A stretch of 64,000 nucleotides of DNA from Fictibacillus barbaricus (GTDB lineage Bacteria > Bacillota > Bacilli > Bacillales > Fictibacillaceae): assembly GCF_014635025.1 (NCBI RefSeq), contig NZ_BMCE01000001.1:1240001-1304000 (forward strand), in the 5' to 3' direction. Position numbers and translations under genes: made by a program. The notes under the pieces were generated by a model, which worked only from the letters and a program-made list of their open reading frames with translations, did not search any database and was not told the DNA's origin. Below, piece by piece: positions 42,610-51,489 of this stretch; position 1 is the stretch's first letter, and each line of letters opens with the position of its first letter.

Positions 42610-43989
42610 ATGACGGTACATTTTCAAGAAGTAGTGCCCGTTGATACGTATTCCGTCCAGTGCAAGGGTGTATTGCATGAGGTAGACCACAAAGTCCTCG
42701 CCATGCTTTATCAACCATTGGTTGGGGCTTTTGCGCATAGTTTGTATATGACTTTATGGTGCGAAGCAAATATGGATCAGCAAACAAAGAAGCACCAGCA
42801 TCTTATGAACGTAACACAATTCTCATTAAAGGATATTTTATCAGGCAGAAAGAAATTAGAAGCGATTGGTTTGCTAAAAACATTCAAGAAAGTTGGAGAA
42901 ACATCGAGGGAATATATCTACGAACTTCAGCCCCCCCTATCTCCAAATGCTTTTTTTACAGATGGTTTTTTAAGCATCTACTTATTCAATCGACTTGGCA
43001 AAGCCAAATTTAATGAAGTAAGAGAATCCTTTTACATCACTCAATTTGATGTTTCCGACTATAAGGATGTGACAGCTTCGTTTAATGAGGTGTTTACTTC
43101 TCTACATCCCTCTGAGATGTCATCAAAGAGTTATGCGGAGATAACGGAAAATGTTCTTCCAGAAGATGCCGCTTTACATGAAAAAGGTGTTCATGGGAAA
43201 GTTGTTTTAGGCGAAGAAACATTTGATTTTGAGTCAATGGTCAATCAGATCTCTACATTTATTGTACCTAAAGAAGTTTTGACTCCTAAATTAAAAGAAG
43301 CCATTTATAAATTAGCCTACATCTACCAATTACAACCTACAGATATGAGTAAGCAGATTCAAAACGTTTATTATTCAGCTGGTGAAATCTCTGTTGAGAA
43401 CCTAAGGCGTGAGATTCAAAAATGGTATCGTTTTGAACATGAAGAAAGACTTCCGGTTCTAGCATTAAAAACGCAGCCTGTTCCTCTTAAGGCGCTTCAA
43501 GGGATGGAGCCTAAATCAAAGGAAGAAGAGCTGATCAAATACTTTGAAGAAGTGTCACCATATCAATTATTAGAAGATTATTCAGGTACTACACCTTCTG
43601 AAGTGGATTTAAAACTTGTGGCTTATTGCATGCTTGATCAAAACCTGACACCTGGAGTAACGAATGTTCTCTTAGATTATGTCTTATCAGAGAATGACAT
43701 GAAACTTGCAAAAGGATTGATTGAGCGAATAGCCTCTCATTGGGCCCGAAAAAAAGCGCAAACCGTACCAGAGGCAATGGAGCTTGCCAGGGATGAGAAA
43801 CGAAAGTATAAAGATTGGCAAGAAAAGAAGACAAAGTCTGGGTCGTATAGAGCAAATAAAAAACCGAACGTGACTGTACCGGATTGGTTGAAACAAGAAA
43901 CGGGTTCAAACATTAAAACAGAAGAGAGCAGCTCTACAGAGGATGAAAATCGCAAATGGCTAGAAAGTCTGTTGAATAGTTCGAAATAA
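42610..43989 (+). CDS. dnaB: Replication initiation and membrane attachment protein DnaB
   Basis: Helicase loader component of Firmicutes (not the E. coli helicase of that name), working with DnaD and DnaI to load DnaC helicase at oriC and at restarted forks. 459 residues (B. subtilis 472). The N-terminal winged-helix region spans about 10-150; the C-terminal DnaD/DnaB-like domain is near 300-400 (LIKYFEEVSPYQLLEDYSG, LKLVAYCMLDQNLTPGVTN). A basic tail follows. The ATG at 42610 is 6 bases past AAAGGGTGA. It forms an operon with dnaI. Confidence 0.92.
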   Translation: MTVHFQEVVPVDTYSVQCKGVLHEVDHKVLAMLYQPLVGAFAHSLYMTLWCEANMDQQTKKHQHLMNVTQFSLKDILSGRKKLEAIGLLKTFKKVGETSREYIYELQPPLSPNAFFTDGFLSIYLFNRLGKAKFNEVRESFYITQFDVSDYKDVTASFNEVFTSLHPSEMSSKSYAEITENVLPEDAALHEKGVHGKVVLGEETFDFESMVNQISTFIVPKEVLTPKLKEAIYKLAYIYQLQPTDMSKQIQNVYYSAGEISVENLRREIQKWYRFEHEERLPVLALKTQPVPLKALQGMEPKSKEEELIKYFEEVSPYQLLEDYSGTTPSEVDLKLVAYCMLDQNLTPGVTNVLLDYVLSENDMKLAKGLIERIASHWARKKAQTVPEAMELARDEKRKYKDWQEKKTKSGSYRANKKPNVTVPDWLKQETGSNIKTEESSSTEDENRKWLESLLNSSK

Positions 43990-44003
43990 AGGGGGGAAAA
44001 GAC

Positions 44004-44948
44004 ATGGAGTCTATAAAGGAATCTGTTAAACACATGCCGGGGTTTGATAAGTTTCAAGAGAGATATGAATTAATGAAACAACAAGTTCTCACTGATCCAG
44101 GTGTTATGCGCTTTTTAAGAGAGAACCCTGAAATTTCAGATATCCATGCGGAAAAATTATTGTCCAGTTTTTATACCTTTAAGAACGAACAGCATGCCTG
44201 CCGCAATTGTACAGGTCTAGAGAATTGCCCTAACCTCATGCAAGGATACCGTTCTGAGTTAACAAAAGTCAGACAAACCGTTGAGTTGAGATATAAGCCA
44301 TGCGAGTTAAAGATTCGGGATGAACAGAAAAAATCGATGTCTTCATTGATCAAGAGCTATTTTATTCCAAAAGAGATTCTTGAAGCACGGTTTGATCGCT
44401 TATATAAACATAGTATCGATGAGACTAGACGGAATGCCATCTCAAAAGCATACGAGTTCGTTCAAATGGCAGGTATGGGCCAACAGGTAAAAGGAATTTA
44501 TTTTTATGGAAAATTTGGAGTCGGTAAAACATACTTACTCGGTGCTATAGCAAATGGGTTAGCTGAGAAAGGGGTTCAGTCCCTCATGGTGCATACACCA
44601 GAGTTTCTCCGAGAGATGAAATCGTCACTTTCCGATGGTAGCTTTGATTCCAAAATGGAGTTATTAAAAACGGTTCCTGTATTAATGCTTGATGATATTG
44701 GTGCAGAGAACATGACCAATTGGGTAAGAGACGAGATATTAGGAGTCATCCTTCAATATAGGATGATGGAGAAGCTCCCGACTCTCTATACGTCTAATTG
44801 TGATTATGACATGTTGCAGCAGCACCTGTCCTTTTCACAAAAAGGCGGACTGGATGAAGTGAAAGCTTTAAGAATAATGGAGCGGATCAAGCATTTAAGT
44901 TCTCCGGTATTCATTGGCGGCAACAAAAATTTCAGAGAAGATTATTAA
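44004..44948 (+). CDS. dnaI: Primosomal protein DnaI, helicase loader ATPase
   Basis: AAA+ ATPase that loads the replicative helicase. 314 residues. An N-terminal helicase-binding domain (1-130) has a zinc-type cysteine pair set, CRNCTGLENCPN (about residue 68). Walker A is YGKFGVGKTYLLGAIA (about 165-180), Walker B is VLMLDDIGAENMT (about 230). AAAGGGGGGAAA precedes the ATG, 14 bases behind dnaB. Confidence 0.95.
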   Translation: MESIKESVKHMPGFDKFQERYELMKQQVLTDPGVMRFLRENPEISDIHAEKLLSSFYTFKNEQHACRNCTGLENCPNLMQGYRSELTKVRQTVELRYKPCELKIRDEQKKSMSSLIKSYFIPKEILEARFDRLYKHSIDETRRNAISKAYEFVQMAGMGQQVKGIYFYGKFGVGKTYLLGAIANGLAEKGVQSLMVHTPEFLREMKSSLSDGSFDSKMELLKTVPVLMLDDIGAENMTNWVRDEILGVILQYRMMEKLPTLYTSNCDYDMLQQHLSFSQKGGLDEVKALRIMERIKHLSSPVFIGGNKNFREDY

Positions 44949-44952
44949 ATAG

Positions 44953-44984
44953 TTTCTGCTCTTAACGGGGCAGAAGCTTTTTTT
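44953..44984 (+). terminator. Terminator of dnaBI
   Basis: Stem TTCTGC/GCAGAA extended by G-U pairs, ending in T7. Confidence 0.75.
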
Positions 44985-45087
44985 GTTGTTTTTCTCTTTC
45001 TTTCATACACGAAAGCTGTCTCTTCTATCAAAATATGATAGGATAAGAAAAGATAAGAACATTAGAAATTCGATTCGGAGGTTACCG

Positions 45088-46194
45088 ATGAGTATAGAAT
45101 CTATTTTACAAAAAGCTTTAGATGGCGAACGTTTATCGGTAGAAGACGCCGTTAAACTTTATGAAAGTGATGAAGTAGAACGCATGGGAGAAGTTGCGGA
45201 TATTATTATGAAACGGTGGCACCCAGAACCAATCACCACCTTTGTAATAGGACGCAACGTAAACTATACAAACTTTTGTGATACATATTGCAGGTTCTGT
45301 GCCTTTTATCGTCCGCCAGGAAGTGAAGAAGGGTATGTACTGGACGATGAAGTCATTTTTCAGAAGATCCAGGAAACTGTAGATGTCGGCGGTACAGAAA
45401 TTTTAATGCAAGGCGGAACAAATCCTAATCTGCCGTTTAGCTATTACACAGATTTATTGAGAGAGATTAAAAAGCGTTTTGATATTACGATGCATTCATT
45501 CTCACCTGCAGAAGTTTGGAAGATGGTAGAAGTATCAGGGTTATCACTTGAAGAAGTTCTGCATGAATTAAAAGAAGCTGGGCTTGATTCATTACCTGGA
45601 GGAGGAGCGGAGATATTAGATGACCGCACCCGAAAGAAAATCAGCAGATTAAAAGGTTCTTGGACTGAGTGGATCGAGTGTATGAAGACAGCTAAAAAAG
45701 TAGGATTACATTCAACAGCTACAATGGTAATCGGTTTTGGGGAAACATTTGAAGAAAGGGCTCTCCATCTGAAGCGAGTACGTGATGCTCAAGATGAAAC
45801 AGATTGCTTCCTTGCTTTTATTTCGTGGACGTTCCAGCCGGATAATACGAATATGAAAGCTGAAAAAACAACACCACGGGAGTATTTGAAAAACGTTGCG
45901 ATCTCTCGTATATTCCTAGACAATATTCCAAACTTCCAATCTTCTTGGGTAACAATGGGACCTGAAGTTGGTAAGAAGTCTCTTCATTACGGATGCAATG
46001 ATTTTGGAAGCACCATGATGGAGGAGAATGTTGTTTCTGCTGCGGGTACAACGCATAAAGTCAATACGAATTTAACCTTGCGCTTGATCCGTGAAGCAGG
46101 AAAGATTCCTGCGCAGAGAAATACGAAATATGAGACTCTTCGTGTCTTTCAAGACGAAGAGGAAGCTGAAAAAGATTTTGTTATGCAAAATTAG
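45088..46194 (+). CDS. mqnC: MqnC-like radical SAM protein (dehypoxanthinyl futalosine cyclase)
   Basis: Resembles the futalosine-pathway enzyme that cyclises dehypoxanthine futalosine on the way to menaquinone. 368 residues. The iron-sulphur cluster motif C64-x3-C68-x2-C71 lies in NFCDTYCRFCAFYRP. Other conserved parts are ILMQGGTNPNLPFSYYTDLL, HSFSPAEVWKM, LDSLPGGGAEILDDR and FISWTFQPDNTNM. The ATG at 45088 follows GGAGGT. No mqnA, mqnB or mqnD gene is in the window. It sits alone between dnaI and an ABC transporter. Confidence 0.85.
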   Translation: MSIESILQKALDGERLSVEDAVKLYESDEVERMGEVADIIMKRWHPEPITTFVIGRNVNYTNFCDTYCRFCAFYRPPGSEEGYVLDDEVIFQKIQETVDVGGTEILMQGGTNPNLPFSYYTDLLREIKKRFDITMHSFSPAEVWKMVEVSGLSLEEVLHELKEAGLDSLPGGGAEILDDRTRKKISRLKGSWTEWIECMKTAKKVGLHSTATMVIGFGETFEERALHLKRVRDAQDETDCFLAFISWTFQPDNTNMKAEKTTPREYLKNVAISRIFLDNIPNFQSSWVTMGPEVGKKSLHYGCNDFGSTMMEENVVSAAGTTHKVNTNLTLRLIREAGKIPAQRNTKYETLRVFQDEEEAEKDFVMQN

Positions 46195-46200
46195 CTTTCG

Positions 46201-46232
46201 AACACCTGACACAATGCGTGTCAGGTGTTTTT
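46201..46232 (+). terminator. Terminator of mqnC
   Basis: Perfect 12-bp stem AACACCTGACAC/GTGTCAGGTGTT with a 5-base loop, then TTTT. Confidence 0.93.
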
Positions 46233-46450
46233 ATGTAGATCCCGTTTTGATTTAACATCACCATCATTATCACCTTTTTGGAATGTTTGAAGACAGCTTG
46301 CAACTGTGAAGACTGTCCGCTTGAAATATGCAGAGTTTAAGAAAAATCCCTTTAAGGTTTTTTTTTTATAAAAAAATAAATCGAATTTTCCTTATATTAA
46401 AAATTTTGTGTATAATATAAGAATATTTAGAATAAAGGGGGAAACAAAAA

Positions 46451-47254
46451 ATGAATTTGAAAAGAAAATTAAAGTTGGGGATTATCGGACTCTCTGCCGC
46501 TTTCCTTGTAGCTTGTGGCAGCACACCTGCAGATTCAGGATCAGGTTCTGGTTCCGAAGAGAAATTAATTGTTGGAACTGATGCTGCATATGCCCCTTTT
46601 GAATCATTGGATGGGGAAAAGATTGTTGGGTTTGATGTAGAATTGTTAAATGCGGTTATGAAAGAAGCCGGCCTGGAATATGAGCTAAAAAATATTGGCT
46701 GGGAACCACTCTTTATCGCTCTGCAAAACAATGAGGTGGATGCAGGTATTTCTGCCATCACCATAAACGATGAAAGAAAGAAATCATATGACTTTTCTTC
46801 TCCTTATTTTGAATCAGTTAATATGATCCTTGCAAAAGAAGGTACTTCTATAAAAAGTGCAAAAGACCTTGAAGGGAAAAAAGTGAGCGTGCAGAACGGT
46901 ACAACTGGTCAAGAAGCGCTTGAAAAGATGTTTGGAGCAAATGAAAATATTAAAAAATATGAAAACAATGTTTTAGCTATTCAGGCTTTGTTAAATGGTG
47001 AGGTAGAAGCAGTTGTTGCGGATAATGCTGTTGTACAAGAGTACGCAAAAAATAATCCTGACAAAAAGCTTGTTACCATTACCGATAAAGAAAACTTTGA
47101 GAGCGAATTTTATGGAATCATCTTCCCGAAAGACGGAGAACATCAAGAAGAGATCAATAAAGCGGTGAAAAAGGTCATCGAAGACGGCAAATATGCTGAG
47201 ATCTATAAAAAATGGTTTGGTGAAGAACCAAATGTAGATGCGCTAAAACAATAA
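46451..47254 (+). CDS. Amino-acid ABC transporter substrate-binding lipoprotein
   Basis: 267-residue polar amino-acid binding protein (SBP family 3). Signal peptide MNLKRKLKLGIIGLSAAFL ends in lipobox LVAC with lipid-bearing Cys22, followed by a Gly/Ser linker. The ligand domain shows LIVGTDAAYAPFESLDGEK, VGFDVELLNAVMKEAGLE, GISAITINDERKKSYDFSSP and VQNGTTGQEA. A glutamine- or arginine-type ligand is likely but not decidable. A near-extended -10 TATAAT lies at 46411. It is followed by the permease gene after 18 bases. Confidence 0.92.
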   Translation: MNLKRKLKLGIIGLSAAFLVACGSTPADSGSGSGSEEKLIVGTDAAYAPFESLDGEKIVGFDVELLNAVMKEAGLEYELKNIGWEPLFIALQNNEVDAGISAITINDERKKSYDFSSPYFESVNMILAKEGTSIKSAKDLEGKKVSVQNGTTGQEALEKMFGANENIKKYENNVLAIQALLNGEVEAVVADNAVVQEYAKNNPDKKLVTITDKENFESEFYGIIFPKDGEHQEEINKAVKKVIEDGKYAEIYKKWFGEEPNVDALKQ

Positions 47255-47272
47255 CTTTCTCTGGAGGTCTAC

Positions 47273-47929
47273 ATGGAACATTCTTTTCAAATCATAGGAG
47301 AGTATATGCCCTTGTTTCTTAAGGGAACATGGGTAACTGTACAGTTATCATTGCTGGCTATTCTTTTTGGTACCCTATTAGGTTTGTTTATAGGCCTTGG
47401 AAAAATGGTCAAAAATCCATTTATCAACATGCCGTGTGCTTGGTACATCAGCTTTTTTCGTGGAACTCCATTACTTGTACAGATCTTATTGATTCATTCG
47501 GCGTTAATGCCGCTGTTTATGAAGCCCCCAAATGTATTTATATCGTCAGTTTTGGCATTGTCACTTAATGCAGCAGCCTACATTGCTGAGATCTTCAGAG
47601 CAGGTATCCAATCGATCGATAAAGGTCAGATGGAAGCTGCACGTTCGTTAGGAATGAATCATGTACAAGCTATGAGACATATAATTCTGCCGCAAGCTTC
47701 GAGAAGGATGATTCCTCCTCTTGGTAACGAATTTATTGTTTTGATCAAGGATTCGTCACTAGTTTCCATTATTGCTACTCCAGAATTAATGTACTATGCG
47801 AGAGCCATGATGGGGCAATATTACCGGCCTTGGGAACCTTACATGACAGCAGCATTAATGTATTTGATCTTAACGCTTGGAATGGCATTTATCCTATCTA
47901 AAATTGAGCGCAAATTTGTTTATGATTAA
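47273..47929 (+). CDS. Amino-acid ABC transporter permease
   Basis: 218-residue HisMQ/GlnP-type permease. Five membrane segments are expected; the first is WVTVQLSLLAILFGTLLGLFI (about 21-41). The cytoplasmic EAA loop that docks the ATPase reads EAARSLGMNHVQAMRHIILPQ (spread over about 122-142), followed by LIKDSSLVSIIATPEL. CTGGAGG precedes the ATG. A terminator follows at once, and no ATP-binding subunit gene is present, so that subunit must come from elsewhere. Confidence 0.93.
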   Translation: MEHSFQIIGEYMPLFLKGTWVTVQLSLLAILFGTLLGLFIGLGKMVKNPFINMPCAWYISFFRGTPLLVQILLIHSALMPLFMKPPNVFISSVLALSLNAAAYIAEIFRAGIQSIDKGQMEAARSLGMNHVQAMRHIILPQASRRMIPPLGNEFIVLIKDSSLVSIIATPELMYYARAMMGQYYRPWEPYMTAALMYLILTLGMAFILSKIERKFVYD

Positions 47930-47957
47930 ACAACCCGAATTTTGGGTTGTTTTTTTA
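47928..47957 (+). terminator. Terminator of the ABC transporter pair
   Basis: 9-bp stem AAACAACCC/GGGTTGTTT overlapping the stop codon, then T7. Confidence 0.9.
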
Positions 47958-48014
47958 TGACTCCTAACATTTTTTGTGACCAGGTCCCATATAGTGTATT
48001 ATTGAGGATTTTAT

Positions 48015-48899
48015 ATGGGGGGGACTTTTTTGGTCGCGATTTCTTTTTCACACCCATCAGATGGAATAGCTGTCTTGAAAAAAATGATTAGGATGGCAGC
48101 AAAACATAATATAAACCCTTCCTTTGCCAAATTATCTGAAGCTTCTTCAAAAATTCTTGAACTGCACATACAGGAGAAAAAGTCGTTCATAGTGGATGTG
48201 TTAACAGAATTTACACGAAATAAGGTAGAAGATATTTGCTTAAAGGAAATGATCGAACATGCCTTTTTTTATAGTGACACTTCTGAACAAAAAGAAATCT
48301 TATCAATAACCAAAAGTATCATACGAGGAGAGATTGAAGGAATTCCAAATGTAAAGCATCTGCCAAACCTCAACGGACTCATCCGCAGGCAGTGGAATGC
48401 CATCCTTGAAGCGAAGACCGAATTTTTAGAGTTTGAATCGTTTATTAAGTTTCGATTAAAGGAATACTTAGCGACTTTGCTTAAGATAGTTGAATGTGCC
48501 ATTGATGAATACAAACTAGAACTGGAGTACCAGGTGTTTGTGGAACAATTAAGGACGTGTATAACGAAACAAAGGTCTTTTTCGAAAACAGATATCGTGA
48601 TTATATTCGAACAAGAGACTGTACTCCTTTTTGATGAACAGCAAAACCAACTATCACATACAGATTTAATGATGTTTCATGAAAAGGCACTTCGATTAAC
48701 GAACGTTTCGAACCTTGATGAAAGGTTATTGGGACCTTTAATCGGATTGTCTCCAAGTTCTGCAAGAATTTATGCGTACGATATCGATCATCCTCTCTTG
48801 CAGACGATAAAGAATATTTTCCAGGAAAAAGTTACAATTACCCCCATCGAGAAGATGCCTTTTAGAGAACATCGATCCCACCGTAAAAAAAAGTCATAA
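48015..48899 (+). CDS. ytxC: YtxC-like protein
   Basis: 294-residue protein of the YtxC family, found between dnaI and thrS in bacilli; function unknown, with links to sporulation assumed from its distribution. It is mainly helical and charged (LKKMIRMAAKHNINPSFAKL, FIKFRLKEYLATLLKIVECAIDEYKLELE split across residues 130-165), with no membrane segment. GAGGA lies 7 bases before ATG 48015; a TTG at 48030 behind a GGGGGGG run is the alternative start. The C-terminus is basic (REHRSHRKKKS). Confidence 0.75.
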   Translation: MGGTFLVAISFSHPSDGIAVLKKMIRMAAKHNINPSFAKLSEASSKILELHIQEKKSFIVDVLTEFTRNKVEDICLKEMIEHAFFYSDTSEQKEILSITKSIIRGEIEGIPNVKHLPNLNGLIRRQWNAILEAKTEFLEFESFIKFRLKEYLATLLKIVECAIDEYKLELEYQVFVEQLRTCITKQRSFSKTDIVIIFEQETVLLFDEQQNQLSHTDLMMFHEKALRLTNVSNLDERLLGPLIGLSPSSARIYAYDIDHPLLQTIKNIFQEKVTITPIEKMPFREHRSHRKKKS

Positions 48900-48914
48900 A
48901 CTTACAGAGTCCTC

Positions 48915-48943
48915 TTGCATTTTGAAAAATGACTGCATATAAT
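48915..48943 (+). promoter_or_regulatory. thrS promoter
   Basis: TTGCAT (48915-48920), 17-bp spacer, TATAAT (48938-48943). A second TATAAT at 48949 lacks a well-spaced -35. Confidence 0.5.
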
Positions 48944-48974
48944 AAGTTTATAATTTTATCATTCAATCTGTATT

Positions 48975-49215
48975 GATGAGGACACGAAGCAAATTTTTAC
49001 GGTTCAAAGAGAGGGAGGCCTTGGCTGAGAGCTTCCTAACACGGAAAATTGCTTTACCACCTTGGAACTTCAACGGTGAAATGATTTTAGAGTAATCGTT
49101 GACGGCCGCAGTCCGTTATACTGTCCGAGTGCCGTTTAGCATTCTTATGCTTTCGGAACAAGGGTGGAACCACGAGATTATCACTCGTCCCTTCTATTAG
49201 GGACGGGTGTTTTTT
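48975..49215 (+). promoter_or_regulatory. T-box riboswitch of thrS
   Basis: tRNA-sensing leader. The T-box core AGGGTGGAACCACG is at 49161-49174; AGAGAG near 49010 fits the stem I loop; the likely threonine specifier is ACC at 49056-49058. The intrinsic terminator is CACTCGTCCC/GGGACGGGTG (49182-49191 and 49200-49209) with T6. Uncharged tRNA-Thr would pair with the TGGAA bulge and stabilise the antiterminator. Confidence 0.93.
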
Positions 49216-49243
49216 GTTTTACAATAAAAAAGGAGATGTTCTT

Positions 49244-51154
49244 ATGTCGTCAATTTCAATCAAGTTCCCAGATGGATCTGTCAGGGAATATCCAAAAGGA
49301 GTAACTTCCGAACAGGTAGCAGAAAGTATCAGCCCAAGTCTAAAGAAAAAAGCTGTTGCGGGAAAAGTAAACGGACAATTATATGATTTTTCACGTCCGA
49401 TCGAAGAAGATGCATCTATCGAGATCGTGATGCATGATTCTGAAGAAGGTCTTGAAATGACAAGACACTCAAACGCCCACTTATTAGCACAAGCTCTTAA
49501 GCGTTTATATCCAGATGTAAAGCTTGGAATCGGTCCTGTCATCGACAATGGCTTCTACTATGATGTAGATATGTCTCACAATCTAACACCAGAAGATCTG
49601 CCTGCGATCGAAAAAGAGATGAAGAAGATCGTTAATGAAAACCTTCCGATCATCCGTAAAGAAGTGACTCGCGAAGAAGCTTTGTCCATCTATGAAAAAT
49701 TGAATGACCACTTAAAAGTAGAACTGATCCGCGACCTTCCAGAAGGTGAAAAGATTACGATCTATGAACAAGGTGAGTTCTTTGACCTTTGCCGAGGGCC
49801 GCATGTTCCTTCAACTGGGAAGATCAAAGCGTATAAGCTGATGAGCATCTCTGGTGCATACTGGCGCGGTGACAGCGACAACCAAATGCTTCAACGTATT
49901 TATGGGGCAGCTTTCCTTAGCCAAAAAGATTTAGATGAGCACCTGCACTTTATCGAAGAAGCTCAAAAACGCGATCACCGCAAACTTGGAAAAGAGCTAG
50001 AACTGTTCATGTTCTCAGAAGAAGCACCTGGAATGCCGTTCTATCTTCCTAACGGCCAGACAATCCGTACAGAGCTTGAGAACTTCTCCCGCGAACTTCA
50101 AAGACAAGTGGATTATGATGAAGTACGTACTCCATTCATGATGAATCAGCGGTTATGGGAGCAATCAGGGCACTGGGATCATTATCACGAAAACATGTAT
50201 TTCTCTGAAGTAGATGATACAAAATTTGCGATGAAACCAATGAACTGCCCGGGACACATGCTGATCTTTAAGAACAAGCTTCATTCATACAGAGATCTGC
50301 CTGTTCGTATGGCCGAGTTCGGTCAGGTTCACCGCCATGAGTACAGCGGAGCGTTAAACGGGATGATCCGTGTCCGTACGTTCTGCCAGGACGATGCACA
50401 TATCTTTGTAACACCTGGTCAGATTGAGAGCGAGATCAAAAACGTATTTAAGCTCGTAGATAAAATCTACAGCACTTTTGGTTTTGAATACTCTGTTGAA
50501 CTTTCTACTCGTCCAGAAGATTCTATGGGTGATGATCGCTTATGGGAACAAGCAGAAGGCGCGTTGAAAAACGTGTTAGAAGATCTAGGCATGAACTATC
50601 ACCTTAACGAAGGGGACGGTGCATTCTACGGTCCTAAGATCGACTTCCATATTAAAGATGCGCTCAAACGAAGTCATCAATGTGCAACAATTCAGCTGGA
50701 TTTCCAAATGCCTGAAAAGTTCGACCTTACTTATGTTGACGAGAACAATCAAAAGGTTCGTCCGGTTGTTATTCACCGCGCGATCTATGGATCGATCGAC
50801 CGTTTTCTAGGAATTCTTGTTGAGCACTTTGCTGGTGCATTCCCAACTTGGTTGGCACCTGTTCAAGTAAAGCTTATCCCTGTATCTGATGTTCATAACG
50901 AGTATGCATATAAGCTTCAACAAGATCTGAAGGAACATGCTATTCGTGTTGAGATCGATACAAGAAATGAGAAGATGGGTTATAAGATCCGTGAAGCTCA
51001 GATGAAAAAGATCCCTTACATGCTTGTTCTTGGTGACAAAGAGATCGAAGACAATGCAGTAAACGTTCGTAAATATGGTGAGCAAAAATCAGAAACAGTA
51101 TCTTATGAAGATTTCAGAGATAAGATCTTAGCTCAAATTAACGAGAAGAGATAG
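49244..51154 (+). CDS. thrS: Threonyl-tRNA synthetase
   Basis: Class II synthetase, 636 residues (B. subtilis ThrS 643). Order: TGS domain (1-62), editing-domain zinc-type motif HSNAHLLAQALKRLYP (about 73-88) with FFDLCRGPHVPSTG, catalytic core with MNCPGHMLIFK, motif 2 VHRHEYSGALNGMIRVRTF and motif 3 near YGSIDRFLGILVEH, and the anticodon-binding domain from about 535. The ATG at 49244 follows AAAGGAGATG; an in-frame ATG at 49214 lies beside the T-box terminator and is rejected. Confidence 0.97.
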   Translation: MSSISIKFPDGSVREYPKGVTSEQVAESISPSLKKKAVAGKVNGQLYDFSRPIEEDASIEIVMHDSEEGLEMTRHSNAHLLAQALKRLYPDVKLGIGPVIDNGFYYDVDMSHNLTPEDLPAIEKEMKKIVNENLPIIRKEVTREEALSIYEKLNDHLKVELIRDLPEGEKITIYEQGEFFDLCRGPHVPSTGKIKAYKLMSISGAYWRGDSDNQMLQRIYGAAFLSQKDLDEHLHFIEEAQKRDHRKLGKELELFMFSEEAPGMPFYLPNGQTIRTELENFSRELQRQVDYDEVRTPFMMNQRLWEQSGHWDHYHENMYFSEVDDTKFAMKPMNCPGHMLIFKNKLHSYRDLPVRMAEFGQVHRHEYSGALNGMIRVRTFCQDDAHIFVTPGQIESEIKNVFKLVDKIYSTFGFEYSVELSTRPEDSMGDDRLWEQAEGALKNVLEDLGMNYHLNEGDGAFYGPKIDFHIKDALKRSHQCATIQLDFQMPEKFDLTYVDENNQKVRPVVIHRAIYGSIDRFLGILVEHFAGAFPTWLAPVQVKLIPVSDVHNEYAYKLQQDLKEHAIRVEIDTRNEKMGYKIREAQMKKIPYMLVLGDKEIEDNAVNVRKYGEQKSETVSYEDFRDKILAQINEKR

Positions 51155-51161
51155 TATAATG

Positions 51162-51192
51162 AGGCGGCCAGCAAGAGTTGGCCGCTTTTTTA
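51162..51192 (+). terminator. Terminator of thrS
   Basis: 7-bp GC stem GCGGCCA/TGGCCGC with an 8-base loop and T6. Confidence 0.9.
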
Positions 51193-51206
51193 AAGGAAAA
51201 TGGAGA

Positions 51207-51341
51207 GTGGACAGTAAATTTTCCAAAGTAGACAGAAAAACAGAAAAAGTGGACAGTTAATTGCTGAAAGTGGACAGAAAAACAGAAAAAGTAGACAGTA
51301 AATTGTCCTAAGTAGACAGTAAGAACAAAAAATGTGAACAG
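51207..51341. repeat. Intergenic array of 21-bp repeats (array A)
   Basis: The core GT(G/A)GACAG begins at 51207, 51228, 51249, 51270, 51291 and 51312, each exactly 21 bp after the last, with a diverged seventh copy GTGAACAG at 51334. The remainders alternate: units 1, 3 and 5 continue T(A/T)AATT, while units 2 and 4 continue AAAAACAG and are identical but for one base, giving a 42-bp higher period. It fills the spacer between the thrS terminator and the infC promoter. I know of no named family. Confidence 0.85.
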
Positions 51342-51425
51342 TTCTCTTAAATCACTTAAAAAAAACTCTTGCATTCCTAACTTCAACGAAGTAAAATTAA
51401 TTTCGTTGCTTAATACATTCGTTGT

Positions 51426-51455
51426 TTGACACGTTTCACACCAATATGTTATAGT
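51426..51455 (+). promoter_or_regulatory. infC-rpmI-rplT promoter
   Basis: Perfect TTGACA (51426-51431), 18-bp spacer, TATAGT (51450-51455) with an extended TG; start near 51462. Confidence 0.8.
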
Positions 51456-51489
51456 ATGTAAGGTTAATAAAATAAGCAAAGCATCAAAC

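Noticed and set aside
46233-46450. Possible riboswitch before the amino-acid transporter
   Set aside because: AT-rich and without a conserved core of T-box, SAM, lysine or glutamine elements; only a -10-like TATAAT at 46411 could be seen.
49214-49243. Upstream start of ThrS beside the T-box terminator
   Set aside because: No ribosome site; the TGS domain begins at ATG 49244.
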